Assembly (NCBI GenBank): GCA_964630925.1
Contig: CAZVZK010000257.1
Coordinates: 1-9,363 of the forward strand
Direction of reading: 5' to 3'
Origin: RGDT01 sp964630925
Lineage (GTDB): Bacteria > Planctomycetota > Planctomycetia > Gemmatales > Gemmataceae
Length of the DNA stretch: 9,363 bases
The first letter of the stretch is position 1; every line of letters begins with the position of its first letter. The translations under genes and the position numbers were made by a program. Under the pieces are notes generated by a model that saw only the letters and a list, made by a program, of their open reading frames with translations, ran no database searches and had not been told where the DNA came from. Positions 1 through 8,019 of this stretch are shown here, in pieces.

Positions 1-289
1 GCGCCTCCTCGATGGCGTACTCGATCACCTTCTTGGCGCGCGGGGTCTGGGGCAGCTTGCCCATCGTGACCATGTCCGGGCCCGACTGGACGATCTTCTC
101 GACCTCCAGCCGGATCTTCCGCAGGTCCACGTCGAGGTTCTTCAGGACATTGGCCGCGACGCCCGAGCCCTCCTTGACCAGGCCGAGGAGGATGTGCTCG
201 GTGCCGATGTATTCGTGGTTGAAGCGCTGCGCCTCCTGGTTGGCCAGCTGCATCACCTTCCGGGCCCGGTCGGTAAAGCGTTCGTACAT
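1..289 (-). CDS. clpC: ClpC, ATP-dependent Clp protease ATP-binding subunit (N-terminal part only)
   Basis: Only the first 96 residues are inside the window; the gene continues past the left edge. ClpC is a cytosolic AAA+ unfoldase that feeds substrates to ClpP. The visible part is the Clp N-terminal repeat domain, which in this family binds adaptors and substrates. It opens with MYERFTDRARKVMQLA, followed by the hallmark GTEHILLGL around residues 34-42 and a second helical repeat beginning near TPRAKKVIEYA. The ATG at 287-289 is the natural family start, and a purine-rich GGGAGAAAGG lies just upstream on the minus strand. The AAA+ modules that separate ClpC from ClpA or ClpB are not visible, but the N-terminal sequence is clearly of ClpC type. 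The gene is divergent from the 521-1015 gene and has its own promoter at 379-407. Confidence 0.95.
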   Translation of the reverse strand, partial: MYERFTDRARKVMQLANQEAQRFNHEYIGTEHILLGLVKEGSGVAANVLKNLDVDLRKIRLEVEKIVQSGPDMVTMGKLPQTPRAKKVIEYAIEEA

Positions 290-378
290 CTGTGCCTTTC
301 TCCCGAGCTCGGGGACGCTCCGGTGCGGGACGCGATCCGTCCGAGGGCGCGGGCGTCTGCCTCCTCCGATTCGTTGTG

Positions 379-407
379 ATTGTAGTCCCGCCGTTTAGGC
401 GAATCAA
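379..407 (-). promoter_or_regulatory. Sigma70-type promoter for clpC
   Basis: Read on the minus strand, TTGATT (407-402) and TACAAT (384-379) are separated by exactly 17 nt. Both boxes are close to the housekeeping consensus and stand out in very GC-rich DNA. Transcription would start near 372, giving clpC a leader of about 80 nt. No CtsR-like or CIRCE operator was seen around it. Confidence 0.75.
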
Positions 408-444
408 GGCAGGGGTGCGGCGGGGGCGCGCCCCGCGCGGACCG

Positions 445-480
445 TTGGCCGGCCCCACACCGTCTCCCTATCTCAGACGG
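445..480 (+). promoter_or_regulatory. Candidate promoter with overlapping inverted repeat, upstream of the 521 gene
   Basis: TTGGCC (445-450) and TATCTC (469-474) are 18 nt apart, a weak sigma70-like pair. The -10 box sits inside a perfect inverted repeat, CCGTCT (460-465) and AGACGG (475-480), separated by 9 nt. This layout would suit an operator for a dimeric repressor, or a small hairpin at the transcript start. It is inferred from sequence alone. Confidence 0.35.
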
Positions 481-520
481 TGAGTCAGGAGTTGTCCCCA
501 GCAAGAGAGCGAGGAGCGGC

Positions 521-1015
521 ATGGCGATCTTCAGCGCGATCGGCGGCTGGTTCAGCAGCGGCGTCAAGGTCCTTCTCTGGAAATTCGACGACACCCTCAA
601 GAAGTCCAACCCCGTCATCAACGGGGCCGTCCTCATCAAGGGCACCCCCGGCAAGACCCTCCTCTCGCTGGAGGTGAAGGTCGTCCGCGAGCACACCTAC
701 ACGGTGGAGGACGGCGACCAGAAGAAGAAGGAGACCGAGACCACGGTCCTCGGCTCCGTCAAGTGGCCCGGCGTCCTGACCGCCAGCGACCTGACCTTCC
801 CCATCGAGTTCACCGCCGCCGAGGACAAGGAGCAGTCCTTCACCGTCCGCGTGGCCGTGGACGGCACCCTCCGCGACCACGCCACCAGCACGGTCGGCAA
901 GATGCTCTCCTTCGGCTCCGATGAGTCCACCGAGTACTACGTCGTGGCCGAGGGCAGCGTCAAGGGGTCGGTCCTCGGCTGCTCCGCCAAGGAGAAGCTC
1001 AAGATCGCGGAGTGA
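521..1015 (+). CDS. Hypothetical protein, possibly arrestin/Spo0M-like fold
   Basis: A 164-aa protein with no signal peptide and no membrane span, so probably cytosolic. The ATG at 521 has GAGGAG at 511-516. The N-terminus (FSAIGGWFSSGVKVLLWKF) is amphipathic. After it come alternating beta-type segments: a basic, Gly-Thr-rich strand region near residues 33-50 (VLIKGTPGK), a charged loop with DGDQKKKETET near 64-74, and further strands (LTFPIEFTAA, 91-100; FTVRVAVDG, 107-115). The order resembles the N-terminal arrestin-like domain of Spo0M-type proteins, where a short helical lead is followed by a '..V.G.V.IKGG' strand. That likeness is by eye and weak, and other beta-sandwich folds are possible. 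It is divergent from clpC and separated from the next plus-strand gene by 179 nt, so it is probably transcribed alone. Confidence 0.85.
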   Translation: MAIFSAIGGWFSSGVKVLLWKFDDTLKKSNPVINGAVLIKGTPGKTLLSLEVKVVREHTYTVEDGDQKKKETETTVLGSVKWPGVLTASDLTFPIEFTAAEDKEQSFTVRVAVDGTLRDHATSTVGKMLSFGSDESTEYYVVAEGSVKGSVLGCSAKEKLKIAE

Positions 1016-1126
1016 GGGCGGCGCGATACCGGGCTGCGGGGCGGCGCGTTGGCGCTCGCCCGCTCCCCGTCCCCACCTGGAATGGCCGCGCGGGAATGCG
1101 CTTGACCGGCGGGCCGGGGCGCTGTC

Positions 1127-1135
1127 TGATACCAT
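1127..1135 (+). promoter_or_regulatory. Possible extended -10 promoter upstream of the DUF1501 gene
   Basis: TG (1127-1128) followed one base later by TACCAT (1130-1135) makes an extended -10 element. The nearest -35-like box, TTGACC at 1102-1107, is 22 nt away, which is too far for a normal pair. It lies 60 nt before the chosen start of the next gene. A closely similar GATACGAT occurs at 7736-7743 in another spacer. Confidence 0.25.
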
Positions 1136-1194
1136 GCACGGGGCGTCCATACCCGGCCCCTGCCGGTGACGCTCGCGTCTTGGGGGCACCAGCC

Positions 1195-2475
1195 ATGATG
1201 CTCATCGGACAGGGCCGATCCCGAACCTGCCAGGGCGTCACGCGCCGCGAGCTGCTCCAGGTGGGCGGCATCGGCGCCCTCGGGCTGTCGCTGGCCGGGT
1301 GGCTGCGTGCCGCCCCGAGGAAGCGCGACACGTCGTGCATCTTCGTCTTCCTCGAGGGCGGGCCGAGCCAGCTCGAGACGTTCGACCCCAAGCCGAACGC
1401 GCCCGCCGACGTGCGCGGCCCGTTCGGCCCCACGGCCACGAGCGTGCCCGGCCTGCGTGTCTGCGAGCTGATCCCCGAGATCGCCGCACGCATGCACCGC
1501 TGCGCCCTCATCCGCTCTCTCACAGGCTTCACCGGCGCCCACACGGCCCGGCCCGCCCTCACCGGCGGCATCGACATGCTCACCACCTACGGCGCGGTGG
1601 TCACGAAGCTCAAGGGCCAGCTCGGCGACATGCCGCCCTACGTCCACCTCGGCGGCAAGCTGTTCAACAGCCCCGGCATCGGCGGCGGCGTCCTGGGGGC
1701 GGCCTGCGAGCCGATCCACGTGCCCGACCCCACGGGCCGGCGCGTCGATCTGCCGCACTTCGCCCTGCCCGCCGACATCCCCGCCGGACGCCTCCATGAC
1801 CGGAGGGCGCTGCTGTCGTCCATCGACCGCCTGCGCGCCCGCGCCCCGGAGGCGACGGCGAAGATGGGCGCCTTCCACCGGCGGGCCGCCGAGATGCTCA
1901 CGTCGCCGAAGGTGCGCGAGGCGTTCGACATGGGCAAGGAGAAGTGGGCGACGCGCGAGGCGTACGGCGCCAACTTCTTCGGCCAATCCCTCCTGATGGC
2001 CCGCCGGCTCATCGAGGCGGGGACGCGCTTCGTGCAGGTCAAGTGGTACGACTGGGACGGGGCGTGGGACATCCACGGCTTCAACTCCACCGGCGTCGAG
2101 CGCATGGAGGAGGAGCTGTGCCCGCGCTTCGACCAGGGGCTGTCGGCGCTGCTGGATGACCTGCACGCGCGGGGTCTACTGGATTCGACGCTGGTGGTGG
2201 TGATGGGCGAGATGGGGCGGACGCCGCGGATCAACAAGTGGGGCGGACGCGACCACTGGGGGCCGAGCCTGTTCGCGCTGCTCGCGGGCGGCGGCGTCCC
2301 CGCCGGGGCCGTCGTCGGGCGCACCGACGACAAGGCGGCGGCGCCGGCGTCCGACCCGGTGCAGCCGGCGGAGCTGGCGGCGACCATCTACAAGCTGCTG
2401 GGGATCGACACGACGACGGACCCGCGTGTCCGGCCTTTCACCGGCGGCGCGGCCCCGGTCGCGGCGCTCGTCTGA
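1195..2475 (+). CDS. DUF1501 family protein, Tat-exported
   Basis: A 426-aa protein of the DUF1501 family, which has an alkaline-phosphatase/sulfatase-like fold and is greatly expanded in planctomycetes; its biochemical role is not established. A Tat signal is visible at residues 16-36: twin arginines R17-R18 in TRREL, then a hydrophobic stretch. Family blocks follow in order: FLEGGPSQLETFDPKP (52-67), SLTG...H.ARPALTGG (108-125, the region of candidate metal ligands), WDIHG (291-295), GEMGRTP (338-344), GRDHW (351-355) and a C-terminal LLGID (401-405). Length is normal for the family. The ATG at 1195 was chosen because it puts the Tat motif near the N-terminus; ATG 1198 is equally possible. 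The frame is open back to a GTG at 1012, but that 61-aa extension has no signal character. It heads a tight set with the next two genes. Confidence 0.93.
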   Translation: MMLIGQGRSRTCQGVTRRELLQVGGIGALGLSLAGWLRAAPRKRDTSCIFVFLEGGPSQLETFDPKPNAPADVRGPFGPTATSVPGLRVCELIPEIAARMHRCALIRSLTGFTGAHTARPALTGGIDMLTTYGAVVTKLKGQLGDMPPYVHLGGKLFNSPGIGGGVLGAACEPIHVPDPTGRRVDLPHFALPADIPAGRLHDRRALLSSIDRLRARAPEATAKMGAFHRRAAEMLTSPKVREAFDMGKEKWATREAYGANFFGQSLLMARRLIEAGTRFVQVKWYDWDGAWDIHGFNSTGVERMEEELCPRFDQGLSALLDDLHARGLLDSTLVVVMGEMGRTPRINKWGGRDHWGPSLFALLAGGGVPAGAVVGRTDDKAAAPASDPVQPAELAATIYKLLGIDTTTDPRVRPFTGGAAPVAALV

Positions 2476-2494
2476 CCATCCCGGGAGATGGGAC

Positions 2495-3496
2495 ATGGCC
2501 CGGATGCTCCTGTCGTTCGCCGTCGTCGCGGCCTTCGCGGCGGCCCCGCCGGCGCCGAAGGCGGGGCAGAGGCTCCTCATCGCGTTCGCGTCGGTGCGTG
2601 GCCGGGCCGCCCCGCCGTACCCGCAGGTGTTCTTCTACGAGCACGACGGCGTCGGCGTCGGCAGGCTCCTCGGCTCGATCCCGTCGATCACCAAGGGGAT
2701 CAACGTCACGCGCTCCGACTCGCACCCCGCCCTGTCGGCGGACGGGCGGTATTGCGCGTTCGCCGCCCAGATCGGCGTCACCGACGGCGGCGGGATCGAG
2801 GTGTGGGACCGCAAGGAGAAGAAGCTCCTCGCCCTGCCGGGGATCAACCCCTCGAAGGACGTGCACCAGATCGGCGCCGCCCTATCGGCGGACGGCGCCC
2901 GTGTGGCGTTCACCGCCTGGGCGCGGCCCGGCGCCGGGCCCCGCTGGGGCGTCTTCCTGTATGACAGGCCGGCGGGCAAGTGCGTCGAGCTGCCGAAGCT
3001 GAACCAGGACTCCTATGACCAGCGGATGCCGGCGCTCAGCGGCGACGGGCGTTTCCTGGCCTACGCCTCCAACGCCAGGGGCGGCGTGGGCATGACCGAC
3101 GTGTACCTGTACGACGTGAAGGAGAAGGCGCACGTCGCCCTGCCGGGGATGAATTCGAAGCGGACGGACATGCAGCCGGCGCTGAGCGGCGACGGGCGGC
3201 TCGTCGCGTTCAGCTCGGACCGGCCCGGCGGCGCGGGCGGGCGCGACATCCACCTGTATGACCGCGTGGCCAAGGCGTTCCTCCCGCTGCCGGGGCTGAA
3301 TTCGGCGATGCACGAGCAGTCGCCGTCGCTGACCGCGGACGGGCGGTACATCGCGTTCGTCTCCGAGCGCCTGGGCGGCGCGGGCGAGAAGGACGTGTAC
3401 CTTTACGACCGCGTCGCGAAGAGGCTGCTGCCGACGCCGGGGCTGAACTCGAAGGAGGACGACTACGACCCGTGCGTGATCGCGCTACGGGAGTGA
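2495..3496 (+). CDS. Secreted PD40/TolB-like beta-propeller protein
   Basis: A 333-aa protein beginning with a hydrophobic signal peptide (about residues 4-17, then APPAPKAG). The rest is a chain of WD40-like (PD40) repeats: the strand 'P-A-L-S-x-D-G-R' recurs at residues 78, 128, 179, 228 and 277, a spacing of 49-51 residues. Each is followed by '..YLYDR..K....LPGLN' (for example 252-269 and 301-318). A first half-repeat (VFFYEHDG, 45-52) and a final DYDPCVIAL (323-331) look like the two halves of one blade, giving a closed six-bladed propeller. This architecture is shared with the C-terminal part of TolB and usually mediates binding; no catalytic residues are evident. The ATG at 2495 has GGGAG at 2483-2487 and starts 19 nt after the DUF1501 stop, so co-transcription is likely. 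The last two blades are nearly identical, suggesting recent internal duplication. Confidence 0.9.
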   Translation: MARMLLSFAVVAAFAAAPPAPKAGQRLLIAFASVRGRAAPPYPQVFFYEHDGVGVGRLLGSIPSITKGINVTRSDSHPALSADGRYCAFAAQIGVTDGGGIEVWDRKEKKLLALPGINPSKDVHQIGAALSADGARVAFTAWARPGAGPRWGVFLYDRPAGKCVELPKLNQDSYDQRMPALSGDGRFLAYASNARGGVGMTDVYLYDVKEKAHVALPGMNSKRTDMQPALSGDGRLVAFSSDRPGGAGGRDIHLYDRVAKAFLPLPGLNSAMHEQSPSLTADGRYIAFVSERLGGAGEKDVYLYDRVAKRLLPTPGLNSKEDDYDPCVIALRE

Positions 3497-3878
3497 AGCC
3501 GGTGTCTCCCTCCTCCGGACGCCGGCTGTGTTGCGTCGCCGCCCTCGCGGCCGTCATCGCGCTGGGCATCGCCACCCGCGCGTTCCCGCTCGGCTGGCCC
3601 GTCTGGGACAAGAGCCTCGGTGACGTGCTGTACGCGATGGCGGCCTACCTCGCGTTCGCCATCCTGCTCCCGCACGCCCGCGTCTGGGCCGTCGCGTGCC
3701 TCGCGGCGGGCGCGTGCCTGGCGGTGGAGCTGCTGCAGCTCACCGAGCTGAACGGGCGCCTGCTGGCGGTCCCGGTGCTGCGCTGGTTCCTCGGGACGGA
3801 CTTCTCCTGGCACGACGTCGCGTGCTACCTCGTCGGCGTCGCCCTCGCCGCCGTGGCCGACACCCGATGTCGAACAGA

Positions 3879-3894
<16 letters not shown>
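3493..3894 (+). CDS. DUF2809 family small membrane protein
   Basis: A 133-aa integral membrane protein with about four predicted helices (11-27, 44-60, 64-82, 106-122). Motifs match the DUF2809 family: LGIATRAFP (24-32), GDVLYA (43-48), ELLQL (79-83) and D-x-x-x-Y-x-x-G (108-115). The function of this family is unknown. I chose the GTG at 3493 because it overlaps the stop of the propeller gene as GTGA, an arrangement typical of translational coupling; GTG at 3502 is an alternative. It is the last member of the DUF1501-propeller-DUF2809 set. Its final 16 bp overlap the 3' end of enolase on the other strand, so there is no room for a terminator between the two genes. Confidence 0.85.
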
Positions 3895-5201
<1,307 letters not shown>

Positions 5202-5270
5202 GTGCGTGTCCAACGAGGCTGGGCGGGCGCTCGTTGTTCTACGGCACGGTGGGGCGCGGGGCCACGGCGG

Positions 5271-5321
5271 GTGTCGGGCCGTCGGCGTCATGCGTCGGGC
5301 CGGTGTCGTGGTGTGGTGTCG
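5271..5321. repeat. Short direct repeats upstream of enolase
   Basis: GTCGGGCCG occurs at 5273-5281 and again at 5294-5302, 21 bp apart, or two helical turns. GTGTCG occurs at 5271-5276, 5303-5308 and 5316-5321. They lie 70-120 bp before the enolase start. They could be regulator half-sites, but repeats this short also arise by chance in GC-rich DNA. Confidence 0.35.
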
Positions 5322-5661
5322 TTGGCCGTCGGCCCCGCGCGGGCCGCGAGGACTCATCAGGTGGGGAGTCACAGGGGGTGGGGTCGGCCGTCCTTGGCCG
5401 GGCCCTCGCGGCGGGTCGTGCCTTCTCGGTGGTGCAAACAAGGTATCGGCAGGGCGCGGCCGGCGGATGAGGCTTTCACCCCCCTCGGTCACGGCGCGCA
5501 GATTCGGGCCGCTTCGAGCATGGGGGAGATCCGGTTCGAGGGCGGTCCGAGTGCGGGGCGCGGGGATGCCGTGGCCCGCCTGCCGGGGGAAGCCAAGCCG
5601 CCTTGATTCCGCCGCGCCTCCCGGCTATGCCCGCCGCCTCACGTCAGCATCATCGCGCCCC

Positions 5662-5667
5662 AGGAGG
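5662..5667 (+). promoter_or_regulatory. Ribosome binding site that fixes the GTG start at 5676
   Basis: A perfect AGGAGG lies 8 nt before the GTG at 5676. There is no upstream in-frame start with a comparable site, and the next in-frame ATG would cut into the protein's conserved N-terminal helix. Confidence 0.8.
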
Positions 5668-5675
5668 CCGCCGCC

Positions 5676-6035
5676 GTGGCAGACGCCACAACCACCGTCG
5701 ATGAGCTGCGCCGCGCCATGGCGGCCTTCGTCGCGGAGCGCGACTGGGGGCAGTTCCACTCGCCCAAGAACCTCGCGATGGCCCTGGCCGCCGAGGCCGC
5801 CGAGCTGATGGAGCATTTCCTGTGGATGGAGAACGCCGAGTCGCATGAGAAGATGAAGGACCCGGCCCGCCGCGCCCCCGTGGCCGACGAGATCGCCGAC
5901 GTCCTCGGCGTGTGCCTGGCCCTGTGCAACGCCCTGAATCTCGACCTGAGCGACGCCTTCCTCGACAAGATGCGCCGCAACCACCTCAAGTACCCCGCCG
6001 ACAAGGCGCGGGGGCGCTACCGCATCGAGGAGTGA
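5676..6035 (+). CDS. MazG-like / dCTPase-type nucleotide pyrophosphohydrolase
   Basis: A 119-aa all-alpha NTP pyrophosphohydrolase of the MazG-like group, closest in layout to RS21-C6/DCTPP1 dCTP pyrophosphatases. Such enzymes hydrolyse (d)NTPs to NMP and pyrophosphate and help keep modified or excess nucleotides out of the pool. The family's metal-binding signature is intact: E40-x-x-E43 in AAEAAELMEHFLW and E72-x-x-D75 in ADEIADVLG. WGQFHSPKNLAMAL (24-37) and the C-terminal KYPADKARGRY (105-115) are further family blocks. Length is normal for the single-domain form. It starts with GTG. The exact substrate (dCTP or another nucleotide) cannot be read from sequence. The next gene begins 6 nt after the stop, so the two are probably co-transcribed, though their functions have no obvious link. 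Confidence 0.9.
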   Translation: MADATTTVDELRRAMAAFVAERDWGQFHSPKNLAMALAAEAAELMEHFLWMENAESHEKMKDPARRAPVADEIADVLGVCLALCNALNLDLSDAFLDKMRRNHLKYPADKARGRYRIEE

Positions 6036-6041
6036 GGCCAC

Positions 6042-7622
6042 ATGCGGCGCTGCGTCCTGATCCTGATCGCCCTCTCGCCCGGCCTGGCCGCCGCCCAGGC
6101 CTCGCCGTGGGGCACGCCCGGCGCGTCCGTCCCGCCCGCCGCGATCATCGCCACGGCCGGCAAGGCGCCGCCGCCCGAGGCGCGGCTGCCTCTGCCCGAT
6201 GACGGCCTGCGATTGCCCGCGCCGGCGGCGCCCAGGCCGCTCGACCCCGCCTTGGTGCGTACGTCCCACGCCGACGCCCCATCCTCCGCCGTCACCGTCA
6301 TCGCCGCCGCCCCCGCCGTCGCCAGCGAGGGGCAGGCCGTCGCCGTCACCATCACCGTGCGCAACCCCGGCACCGCGGCGGCCGGCCCGCTCACGGTCCG
6401 GCTGCCGCTGCCGCCCGGCGCCTCGCTCGTGGACGCCGTGCCCGCCGCCGAGCCGGGCGGCCAGCCGTGCTGGCGCGTCGAGCATCTCGCGCCGGGGGCC
6501 GAGCGGATCCTCCGCGTCGGCGTCCTGGCCGGCCCCGGCGGCGACGCCCTCGCCCTCCGCCCCGAGGTCACCTTCGCCGCCGCCGGCACCTCCACGCGCA
6601 TCATCCGCCCGCCGCTGGGGCTGTCGATCCGCGGCCCGGACCAGGCGTCCGCCGGCGACCGGGCCACCTTCCGCATCCGCGTCGCCAACAACACCCGCGC
6701 CCAGCTCCGCAAGGTGTCCATCGGCTGCATCCTGCCCGAGAGTCTGGCCCACGCCCACGGGCAGCGCGTCGAGGCCGACCTGCCCGGCGGCCTGGCCCCC
6801 GGCGAGGCGCGGACGGAGGAGCTGGTCGTGATCGCCCGCACGCCGGGCAACCCGAAGATCGACATCACCGCCCGCGCCGACGGGGGGCTGTCCAACCGCG
6901 CCGAGGCCAACGTCGTCGTCACCCAGCCGGCCCTCACGCTCGCCCTGACCGGCCCGCGCCGCATCGCCGTCGGCCAGGAAGCCGACTTCTCCCTCTCCGT
7001 CGGCAACCCCGGCGGCGCCGTCAGCGGCCCCGTCGGCGTCAGCGTCCCGCTGCCCGCCGGGCTGGAATTCGTAGCCGCCGGGCAGAGTGGGATCTCCACG
7101 GCTTCGGGCGTGTCGTGGAGCCTGCCGCCGCTGGTGCCGCAGGGCCGACACACGCTGGCGCTGCGGGTGCGTGGGGCCAAGGGGGGCGACTGGGCGCTGG
7201 CCGGCACCGCCACCGCCGGCACCACACCGGCGCGACACGCCTGTGCCGTCCTCGTCGAATTTCAGCCCCGTCTCGTGCTCGACCTGCCGCGTCTCGACGG
7301 GGAGTCGCGTGTCGGCCAGGAGGTCTCCCTGGAGTTCCGCCTGTCCAACCCCGGCCCCGGCTCGGCGGAACAGGTGCGCGTCGCCCTCACGCTGCCGCCC
7401 CATCTGGTGCCGTCGCACGCCGACGGCCCGGCGCGCTGGCGTGTCGACGGCCAGCGTGTGCTGTTCGAGCCGATCACGTCGGCCGGGCCGCGTGTCGATG
7501 CGATCTTCCGCGTGAGGGCGCGTGCGGCCTCCGCCGGCTCGGGGACGTTCCGGGCGGAGGTGTCCGCCGCGGGCCTCGCCGACCCCCTCACACGCGAGGC
7601 GGTCTGCACGGTACGCCCGTGA
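6042..7622 (+). CDS. Secreted DUF11 repeat protein
   Basis: A 526-aa exported protein. Residues 1-20 form a signal peptide (RRCVLILIALSPGLAAAQA, cleavage likely after AQA). A Pro/Ala-rich linker (21-80) follows, then four immunoglobulin-like DUF11 repeats at about 82-187, 192-294, 296-405 and 408-526. Each has the family pattern: a strand with G-x-x-V/A, then 'V.NPG' or 'VANNT' (106-110, 214-218, 320-323, 434-438), then 'V.LPLP.G' (118-126, 334-340) and a closing strand. DUF11 repeats are found in cell-surface and envelope proteins, and a structural or adhesive role is usual; no enzyme domain or anchor was found. GAGGAGTGAGG overlaps the end of the preceding gene and provides the ribosome site. 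A hairpin lies 5 nt past the stop. Confidence 0.88.
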   Translation: MRRCVLILIALSPGLAAAQASPWGTPGASVPPAAIIATAGKAPPPEARLPLPDDGLRLPAPAAPRPLDPALVRTSHADAPSSAVTVIAAAPAVASEGQAVAVTITVRNPGTAAAGPLTVRLPLPPGASLVDAVPAAEPGGQPCWRVEHLAPGAERILRVGVLAGPGGDALALRPEVTFAAAGTSTRIIRPPLGLSIRGPDQASAGDRATFRIRVANNTRAQLRKVSIGCILPESLAHAHGQRVEADLPGGLAPGEARTEELVVIARTPGNPKIDITARADGGLSNRAEANVVVTQPALTLALTGPRRIAVGQEADFSLSVGNPGGAVSGPVGVSVPLPAGLEFVAAGQSGISTASGVSWSLPPLVPQGRHTLALRVRGAKGGDWALAGTATAGTTPARHACAVLVEFQPRLVLDLPRLDGESRVGQEVSLEFRLSNPGPGSAEQVRVALTLPPHLVPSHADGPARWRVDGQRVLFEPITSAGPRVDAIFRVRARAASAGSGTFRAEVSAAGLADPLTREAVCTVRP

Positions 7623-7627
7623 CCCGT

Positions 7628-7653
7628 GGGTGCGAGCCTCCCGGCTCGCACCC
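7628..7653 (+). terminator. Perfect 11-bp hairpin after the DUF11 gene (terminator or REP-like element)
   Basis: GGGTGCGAGCC (7628-7638) and GGCTCGCACCC (7643-7653) pair perfectly around a TCCC loop, 5 nt after the DUF11 stop. There is no T-run behind it, so if it ends transcription it is not a canonical intrinsic terminator. A partial second copy of the arm (GGAGGCTCGC) lies near 7673-7682, which hints at a dispersed palindromic repeat. Confidence 0.55.
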
Positions 7654-7858
7654 GGCAGCCCCCGACATGCCAGGAGGCTCGCCGCCACGAGCCCCAGCCC
7701 GTGATCCTGCGGCATCGCGAGATGTTTTACGCCCCGATACGATTTCTCAGCCGGGGGGGATGGGAGTGGCTAGGATGACGCCACACGTCGGAAACACGGC
7801 CAGGATTGGCCGTCCTCGGGGGAAGGATTCCCCCTCCAAAACACGGCAGTCATTGGGC
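7654..7858. other. Structured spacer upstream of the rimI promoter
   Basis: About 200 bp with no credible gene. It contains -10-like boxes TACGAT (7738-7743) and TAGGAT (7771-7776), neither with a good -35. Two perfect small hairpins follow: CGGCCA/TGGCCG (7797-7802/7807-7812, loop GGAT) and GGGGGAA/TTCCCCC (7818-7824/7828-7834, loop GGA). They could belong to a short RNA or to the leader of an upstream rimI transcript. Confidence 0.45.
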
Positions 7859-7887
7859 TTGAGCGGCGGGGGGGGCGTTGCTAGTAT
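7859..7887 (+). promoter_or_regulatory. Sigma70-type promoter for the rimI-like gene
   Basis: TTGAGC (7859-7864) and TAGTAT (7882-7887) are separated by exactly 17 nt. A start near 7894 would give a GC-rich, hairpin-prone leader of about 125 nt before the ATG at 8020, including GGCCC/GGGCC around 7924-7936. Confidence 0.7.
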
Positions 7888-8019
7888 CCGCCGCCACAGG
7901 GGGGTGGGAAGCCCCCAAGGAAGGCCCGTCGGGCCGCCCGGAACAGCGGGCCGGCGGGAGAAGCCACAGGACGGGGGCCGCGCCCGGGACGGCGCGGAAC
8001 GGGGAGAGGAGGTCCCGCG

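Larger units (their letters stand above)
5202..5675. other. Spacer between enolase and the MazG-like gene
   Basis: This 474-bp divergent spacer has no credible gene. Open frames across it are stop-poor because of GC content and give Arg/Pro/Gly-rich products. It must hold the enolase promoter; the only -10-like boxes seen on the minus strand are TAGAAC (5241-5236) and TACCTT (5445-5440), both lacking a good -35 box. Small inverted repeats are present, such as GACTC (5351-5355)/GAGTC (5366-5370) and CGGCC (5385-5389)/GGCCG (5396-5400). The region 5271-5321 contains direct repeats described separately. Confidence 0.6.

Noticed and set aside
1012..1194. Upstream GTG at 1012 as the DUF1501 start, overlapping the previous stop as GTGA
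   Set aside because: It mimics translational coupling, but the added 61 residues are Arg/Gly/Pro-rich and would bury the Tat motif at about residue 78.
937..2166. 409-residue open frame on the minus strand
   Set aside because: It is antisense to the well-supported DUF1501 gene and shows no domain.
5202..5492. N-terminal extension of enolase
   Set aside because: The extra residues are Pro/Arg/His-rich and unlike any enolase; the ATG at 5201 begins the normal family N-terminus.
5625..7715. 696-residue open frame on the minus strand
   Set aside because: It lies antisense to the MazG-like and DUF11 genes, is extremely Gly/Arg/Ala-rich without domains, and results from few stop codons in GC-rich DNA.
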